Assembly (NCBI GenBank): GCA_035528395.1
Contig: DATKYR010000079.1
Coordinates: forward strand, 1 to 64,000
Length of the DNA: 64,000 bases
DNA from: NIOZ-UU13 sp035528395
Lineage (GTDB): Bacteria; Planctomycetota; Phycisphaerae; Sedimentisphaerales; Anaerobacaceae
Direction: 5' to 3'
The translations under genes and the position numbers were made by a program. This document shows, in pieces, positions 59,703 to 64,000 of this stretch. The notes under the pieces are model-generated. The model saw only the letters and a list, made by a program, of their open reading frames with translations. It did no database searches and had not been told where the DNA came from. Each line of letters opens with the position of its first letter. The stretch's first letter is position 1.

Positions 59703-60386
59703 ATGGGTAAAGGTAAAATCCTGATAGTAGAGGATGACCGCGATATTGTCGAGATGGTCAAGTACAATCTAAAGGAGGAAGGATTTGAGACTATACCTGC
59801 TTTCGATGGGGAACAGGGGATTGAATTGGCCAGGAGAGAACGGCCGGATTTGATTATTCTCGATCTGATGCTGCCTGTTATAGACGGCTTCGAAGTCTGT
59901 AGAATCGTTAAAAACGACCAGCTAACAGCGGATATACCAATTATTATCCTGAGTGCAAAATCACAAGAGACAGACAAAGTAGTGGGTTTGGAATTAGGTG
60001 CGGATGATTACGTAACAAAACCTTTCAGCCCAAGAGAGCTAATAGCAAGAATTCGGGCAATTTTGAGAAGAGGTCGTGACCACCGGTTCGCCAAAAAGAT
60101 AGAAAGAGGAGATATTGTCATAGATGGTGCCAGGCATAAGGTGACCGTGAGCGGAAAAGAAATTTCGCTGACTTTTACGGAGTTTAAGCTTCTGGAGGTT
60201 ATGGCTCGAAGGCCCGGCGTTGTGTTGTCAAGAAATCAAATTTTAGATGCAGTCTCAGGTGGCGACGACATTGTTTGTGACAGGACAGTCGATGCACATA
60301 TTAAATCATTGAGGCAGAAATTAGGGCAGGCCAAGAATTACATCGAGACTATTCGAGGGGCCGGTTACAGATTTAAGGACTTGTAA
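59703..60386 (+). CDS. PhoB-like OmpR-family response regulator
   Basis: This 227-residue protein has a receiver domain ('ILIVEDDRDIVEMVKYNL', phosphoacceptor Asp54 in 'IILDLMLPVIDG', 'TKPFSPREL') and a winged helix ('LTFTEFKLLEVMARRPG', 'VDAHIKSLRQKLG', 'IRGAGYRF'). The helix text is typical of PhoB/PhoP. Downstream lie a PhoR-like kinase, an Na/Pi transporter and a PhoU-like protein, which supports phosphate control. It would bind the Pho-box-like repeats at 61989-62027. Confidence 0.9.
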   Translation: MGKGKILIVEDDRDIVEMVKYNLKEEGFETIPAFDGEQGIELARRERPDLIILDLMLPVIDGFEVCRIVKNDQLTADIPIIILSAKSQETDKVVGLELGADDYVTKPFSPRELIARIRAILRRGRDHRFAKKIERGDIVIDGARHKVTVSGKEISLTFTEFKLLEVMARRPGVVLSRNQILDAVSGGDDIVCDRTVDAHIKSLRQKLGQAKNYIETIRGAGYRFKDL

Positions 60387-60400
60387 ATAAATTATCATCC

Positions 60401-60512
60401 ATTTTTGGCTGGCTGCGGCTTCGGCCGGCGGTGTCAGCAAAACTCGGACTACCAACCAGTAGGCCTGCGTTTTACTTCCTTGCCAGCCTTGTCCTCGCTG
60501 GAGCCAAAACGA
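60401..60512 (+). repeat. Palindromic spacer between regulator and kinase
   Basis: TTTTTGGCT.GC..GCG near 60402 faces CGC.GG.AGCCAAAA near 60494, giving loose inverted ends of a roughly 110-bp G/C-rich segment. The core shares words with the 176-bp MITE (CGGCCGGC, GCCTGCGTT) but does not align along its length. It could be a fourth, unrelated dispersed element. Confidence 0.3.
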
Positions 60513-60547
60513 AACCTAATTTCTTTACCAGTCCTAAGGAAGTATAG

Positions 60548-61972
60548 ATGAGAAACAAAATCATCTGGAAATTCTTCGGCGCATTTGTACTTTTGACTAT
60601 TATAGCGGTTTTCGTATTAAACTTTTTTGTAAGCTTAAAACTGCGAGACCACTTTGAACAGAGGGATTCTGAGCAGTTACAAAGTAATGCCGTATTAGTC
60701 GGCGATATTCTTAAGGAGGATTTAATTGAGGGCAGGGGTGAAGATATTCAAAATAAGACTATAGCTTTGGCTGATAAATTAGATTTGAGAATTACAGTTA
60801 TTGACAGGCAGGGCAAGGTCATAGGGGACTCGGAAACCACTCCCTCCTTGATGGAAAATCATGATGATCGGCCTGAAGTAATAAGGGCTTTTGAAAACGG
60901 TTTTGGCCAGAGTATTCGTTTCAGCGATACTTTGGATTATAATATGAAGTATGTTGCCGTACGTGTAAATGATGGTGATGAACATGTGGGGGTTGTACGT
61001 TTTGCCTTGCCGCTTTCCGAGGTCCAACTTCAAATACAGACTATATACAGAGTGGTATTGTTGGGAGCATTCGTTGCCGTTGTGATTGCACTAACAGCAG
61101 CATATTTTATTTCCAGGAGTATAATTTCTCCCATTAGCCAGATGCAGATTGTAGCTCAACGAATTGCCAAAGGAGATTTCAGCAGGAAGGTAAAAATTAA
61201 GAGCAGAGACGAACTGGGCGAATTAGCAAAATCATTGAATATCATGTCCGATGAGCTGCAGCAAAAGATAGAGAATCTTAAGCGGATGGACAGGGTAAGG
61301 ACGGATTTTGTTGCCAATGTATCGCACGAGCTTAAGACCCCTTTGACCTTGATTAAAGGTTATATAGAAACTCTGGAAGACAGAGCGATAGATGATAAAG
61401 AAAAGGCGCACAAATTCATTTCGATTATAAAGGAGCATACAAGCCGGCTTGAAAACATAATAAACGATTTGTTGAGCCTGAGCGAACTCGAGCTTTCCAG
61501 AAACTCGATAGAAAAAACGGAGTTTGATTTGAGGCATCTTATAGATGAGGTTGCGATGGGATTTGGGCATGCTCTTGAGGCAAAGCAGCAAACGTTGGGT
61601 ATAAATCCACAAGGCAATGATTTCAGAATTACCGCTGACAGAGATAAAATTGAACAGGTTTTTGTGAACCTGATAGACAATGCCGTAAAATACACCGAAA
61701 ATGCCGGTCGAATTAATATTTTACTTCTTGAACAACAAGATGCGATTACCGTTACGGTTGAAGATAACGGAATCGGGATAGCAAAGGAACATCTCGATAG
61801 AGTTTTTGAGCGATTCTACCGGGTTGATAAGGCCCGTTCACGTGAGCTTGGGGGGACGGGATTGGGCCTGGGAATAGCAAAGCACATCGTCCTGGCACAC
61901 AACGGCAAAATAAATATCGAAAGCCAAATCAACGAGGGAACAAAGGTCCTTGTAACACTTCCAAAAGGATAG
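60548..61972 (+). CDS. PhoR-like sensor histidine kinase
   Basis: This 474-residue protein has membrane helices near 8-29 and 165-187, enclosing a PhoR/PAS-like sensor domain ('LRITVIDRQGKVIGDSE'). A HAMP domain follows ('SRSIISPISQMQIVAQRIAKGDF'), then HisKA with His259 ('VSHELKTPLTLIKGYIETLED') and a HATPase domain ('NLIDNAVKYTE', 'VEDNGIGIAKEHLDRVFERFYRVD', 'GGTGLGLGIAKHIV'). It should phosphorylate the PhoB-like regulator 160 bp upstream when phosphate is scarce. Confidence 0.92.
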   Translation: MRNKIIWKFFGAFVLLTIIAVFVLNFFVSLKLRDHFEQRDSEQLQSNAVLVGDILKEDLIEGRGEDIQNKTIALADKLDLRITVIDRQGKVIGDSETTPSLMENHDDRPEVIRAFENGFGQSIRFSDTLDYNMKYVAVRVNDGDEHVGVVRFALPLSEVQLQIQTIYRVVLLGAFVAVVIALTAAYFISRSIISPISQMQIVAQRIAKGDFSRKVKIKSRDELGELAKSLNIMSDELQQKIENLKRMDRVRTDFVANVSHELKTPLTLIKGYIETLEDRAIDDKEKAHKFISIIKEHTSRLENIINDLLSLSELELSRNSIEKTEFDLRHLIDEVAMGFGHALEAKQQTLGINPQGNDFRITADRDKIEQVFVNLIDNAVKYTENAGRINILLLEQQDAITVTVEDNGIGIAKEHLDRVFERFYRVDKARSRELGGTGLGLGIAKHIVLAHNGKINIESQINEGTKVLVTLPKG

Positions 61973-61988
61973 AGAGTTTTTTTTAATC

Positions 61989-62042
61989 TTCACCAATTTT
62001 TCACATTCTCTTCATATTCCCTTCATATTGAATGCGTATACT
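61989..62042 (+). promoter_or_regulatory. Pho-box-like direct repeats and -10 box
   Basis: Four hexamers TTCACC, TTCACA, TTCATA and TTCATA begin at 61989, 62000, 62011 and 62022, an exact 11-bp period. TATACT at 62037-62042 follows as a -10 box. An 11-bp direct repeat of TT(A/C)(A/C/T)A-like hexamers over the -35 region is the hallmark of PhoB/PhoP boxes. The regulated gene is the Na/Pi transporter starting at 62072. Confidence 0.75.
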
Positions 62043-62071
62043 CTCTTTAGGATTAGGCAAAGGGACGCATT

Positions 62072-63190
62072 ATGAAGAATATAGTTAAAACGTTCTTGAA
62101 AATTTTCTCTGTGGTCATATTGCTCTATTTGTTCCTGGTAAGCATCGGCCTGATGGGTGCGGCATTCAAAGGTTTTGGCAAGGGTTTTGCTGAAAATTTG
62201 ATCAGGACAACATCCAATCCTTTTATCGGCTTGTTTGTCGGCATACTGGCGACCAGTATAGTGCAAAGCTCGTCAACCACGACATCAGTAGTTGTCGGAA
62301 TAGTAGGCGCAGGTGGGATTACAGTGAGCAATGCGATACCGATAATTATGGGGGCCAATATAGGAACTACTGTAACGAACACGCTCGTGTCTTTGGGGCA
62401 TATCAGTCGCAAAGACGAGTTCCGAAGAGCCATAAGTGCTGCAACTGTGCATGATTTCTTTAACTTAATATGTGTCGCTATTCTTTTCCCGCTGGAATTG
62501 GCAACAGGCTTTCTTGAGAAATCTGCCACTTTGATGAGTGCATTTTTTGTAGGCATTGGCGGAGTCAAATTTACCAGTCCGGTAAAATTAGCTACAAAAC
62601 CAGCGGTGAACTTTATCCACGAAATTGCACTTTTTTTGAGTGGTTCGGCATTGGCAAGCTATATACTGATGTTGATTTTTTCGATGCTTCTACTGTTTTT
62701 CGCCCTTTATTTTATTGTCAAGGTCATGAAATCGCTGATAATAAACAGAGCAGAGATTATTCTGGATAATGTAATAAGCAGGAGTAGTTTATTAGGGCTT
62801 TTTGCAGGATTGTTTTTTACCATTATTGTTCAGAGCAGCTCAATTACCACTTCCCTGCTGATACCTCTTGTTGCCGCAGGTATTCTTACGGTCGAGGCAG
62901 CATTTCCAATTACTATCGGAGCTAACATTGGGACAACCACTACGGCTATTCTGGCATCGTTTGCTACAGGAAATATTTCGGCCATCATCATTGCATTTGC
63001 TCATTTTCTGTTTAACCTGACAGGTACTTTATTTATTTATCCGATAAAGTTCTTTAGAAACATACCTATAAATCTTGCAAAAGCTTTCGGGGATTTGGCT
63101 GCTGAAAAAAGAAGATACGCACTGATTTATGTCTTAGGCGTGTTCTTCTTTTTGCCGGCGTTGCTAATCCTCATTTCTAAGCTTATTTAA
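62072..63190 (+). CDS. Na+/phosphate cotransporter family protein
   Basis: This 372-residue membrane protein has about eight helices and the inverted duplicate of the NptA/PNaS family: 'QSSSTTTSVVVGIVGAGGITVSNAIPIIMGANIGTT' and 'QSSSITTSLLIPLVAAGILTVEAAFPITIGANIGTT'. Each repeat's QSSS motif lines the transport site. It lacks the C-terminal PhoU-like domain of longer homologues; a separate PhoU-like gene follows 16 bp later. Confidence 0.92.
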   Translation: MKNIVKTFLKIFSVVILLYLFLVSIGLMGAAFKGFGKGFAENLIRTTSNPFIGLFVGILATSIVQSSSTTTSVVVGIVGAGGITVSNAIPIIMGANIGTTVTNTLVSLGHISRKDEFRRAISAATVHDFFNLICVAILFPLELATGFLEKSATLMSAFFVGIGGVKFTSPVKLATKPAVNFIHEIALFLSGSALASYILMLIFSMLLLFFALYFIVKVMKSLIINRAEIILDNVISRSSLLGLFAGLFFTIIVQSSSITTSLLIPLVAAGILTVEAAFPITIGANIGTTTTAILASFATGNISAIIIAFAHFLFNLTGTLFIYPIKFFRNIPINLAKAFGDLAAEKRRYALIYVLGVFFFLPALLILISKLI

Positions 63191-63206
63191 ATTAGGAGAA
63201 ACACAA

Positions 63207-63881
63207 ATGTTCAGGAATCTACTAAGTTTTTGGAAAGGTAAGGAATTTTTGGCTCAGGTCTTTGAAGAATTCAAAGACATGCTGGACGACACCGAATTTA
63301 TGTTCAAAGCTGTTTGTGGCCGTCTTTTGGATAATGTAGAGGAACCGGATTTAAAAAAGAAAATCTACGAAATAGACAAGAAGGTAAATCGCTTACAAAA
63401 AGATATTCGTAAACGGATTGTGGAACATCTTTCTCTACAGCCTACAGTAGATATAACCGCCTGTTTGTTATTAATGAGTGTGGTAAAGGATGCGGAGAGA
63501 CTGGGCGATTATGCGAAGAACCTCTACGAAGTAACTGAGCTTTTGGAAAAGCCTATCGACAAAAAATTGTTTAGTGAGTACTTCGGCGATATCGACAAGG
63601 ATATTATGACGCTGTTTGAGCAAACAAGGGCGGCCTTCATTGAGGCAGACAAAGAGAAGGCCGGCCTGGCATGGGATTATGAAAAGAGAATAGCGAAAGA
63701 TTGTGACAGGATTGTTGAACAGATAGCCAAAAGCAACCTTTCAGTCAACGAAGCGGTATGTTTTACTTTGATTGCAAGGCATTTTAAGCGCCTGGTGGCC
63801 CATTTAGTAAACATTGCCACATCTGTGATTTTACCGATAAGTGACCTTGACTATTTTGATGAAAAGAGGGGAGCAGAGTAG
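63207..63881 (+). CDS. PhoU-like phosphate-regulation protein
   Basis: This 224-residue all-helical protein resembles the PhoU/DUF47 fold: 'LKKKIYEIDKKVNRLQKDIRKRIVEHL' and 'LLLMSVVKDAERLGDYAKNLYEV', with the E/DxxxD metal-binding pattern in the second ('DAERLGDYAKN'). A second repeat has 'ARHFKRLVAHLVNIAT'. It is in one operon with the transporter and may gate it or modulate the kinase. GGAG precedes the start. The remaining 119 bases of the window show no gene. Confidence 0.85.
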   Translation: MFRNLLSFWKGKEFLAQVFEEFKDMLDDTEFMFKAVCGRLLDNVEEPDLKKKIYEIDKKVNRLQKDIRKRIVEHLSLQPTVDITACLLLMSVVKDAERLGDYAKNLYEVTELLEKPIDKKLFSEYFGDIDKDIMTLFEQTRAAFIEADKEKAGLAWDYEKRIAKDCDRIVEQIAKSNLSVNEAVCFTLIARHFKRLVAHLVNIATSVILPISDLDYFDEKRGAE

Positions 63882-64000
63882 TTTTCCAAAATTAGAATTA
63901 CAGATTTCACAGACTATAAAAAATCCGTGTAATCTGTCTTAATCTGTTAAAGCTCCGGTGGCGTTTCCGGATGTCTGATTCCCCGTGTCTTTTCGGGAAA

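Overview
The window looks like one contig of a planctomycete-type bacterium, most like the Phycisphaerae/Sedimentisphaerales group. This is inferred from the gene style, not from a marker gene. The signs are Tat-exported Gfo/Idh/MocA oxidoreductases, many sugar-phosphate isomerase TIM barrels, LamG surface proteins, ankyrin proteins, a pseudopilin-like C-terminal domain, and intergenic regions loaded with short repeats. I found no rRNA, tRNA, CRISPR array, prophage or intact transposase.

Layout. 1-7.5 kb: an ankyrin protein fused to a pseudopilin-like domain, an ankyrin remnant, a Rid-superfamily protein, a repeat-rich gap and a GH50-like agarase lipoprotein. 7.5-13.8 kb (minus): an envelope cluster of two membrane-anchored PD40 propeller proteins, each with one CxxCH motif, and a DUF6057-like polytopic membrane protein. 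14-21.4 kb (plus): a large exported double-LamG protein, a histidine kinase and two tandem OmpR-type regulators. 21.7-27.4 kb (minus): a C45-type acyltransferase/peptidase, hisA, a PNPOx-like protein, a TIGR01777 epimerase and a class II photolyase. 27.5-33.3 kb (plus): an exported nucleoside hydrolase followed by rbsK-rbsB-rbsA-rbsC. 33.4-47.5 kb: an FHA/GAF protein, then a sugar catabolic island with a pectate-lyase-fold protein, four TIM-barrel isomerases, four Gfo/Idh/MocA oxidoreductases and an enolase-superfamily enzyme. 47.5-54.6 kb: repeats, an SH3 protein, a ParE-type toxin-antitoxin pair, a second ankyrin lipoprotein and a rhomboid protease. 55-59.6 kb: a PepP-like peptidase, an FG-GAP protein and thiC behind a TPP riboswitch. 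59.7-63.9 kb: a phosphate set (PhoB-like, PhoR-like, Na/Pi transporter, PhoU-like), with a four-repeat Pho-box-like site ahead of the transporter.

The most unusual layer is the repeats. (1) Short palindromes with arms close to CCCCGTTAGAA and TTCTAACGGGG sit in two intergenic gaps and also in frame inside four different proteins, where they add 'P(V/I)R...SNG' peptides. A homologue or paralogue that lacks the insert supports real insertion in at least two cases. (2) A 176-bp MITE-like element has three copies with perfect 3-bp target duplications. (3) A 124-bp element with terminal inverted repeats has two copies in opposite orientation. (4) A composite unit has two copies; it joins a TTGACA-N16-TAAAAT promoter, a 22-23 residue 'MTFQ' mini-ORF and degenerate tandem repeats. 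Its promoter module recurs upstream of the toxin-antitoxin pair.

Metabolically the window suggests a polysaccharide-degrading heterotroph that salvages ribose from nucleosides, senses and takes up phosphate, and makes histidine and thiamine.
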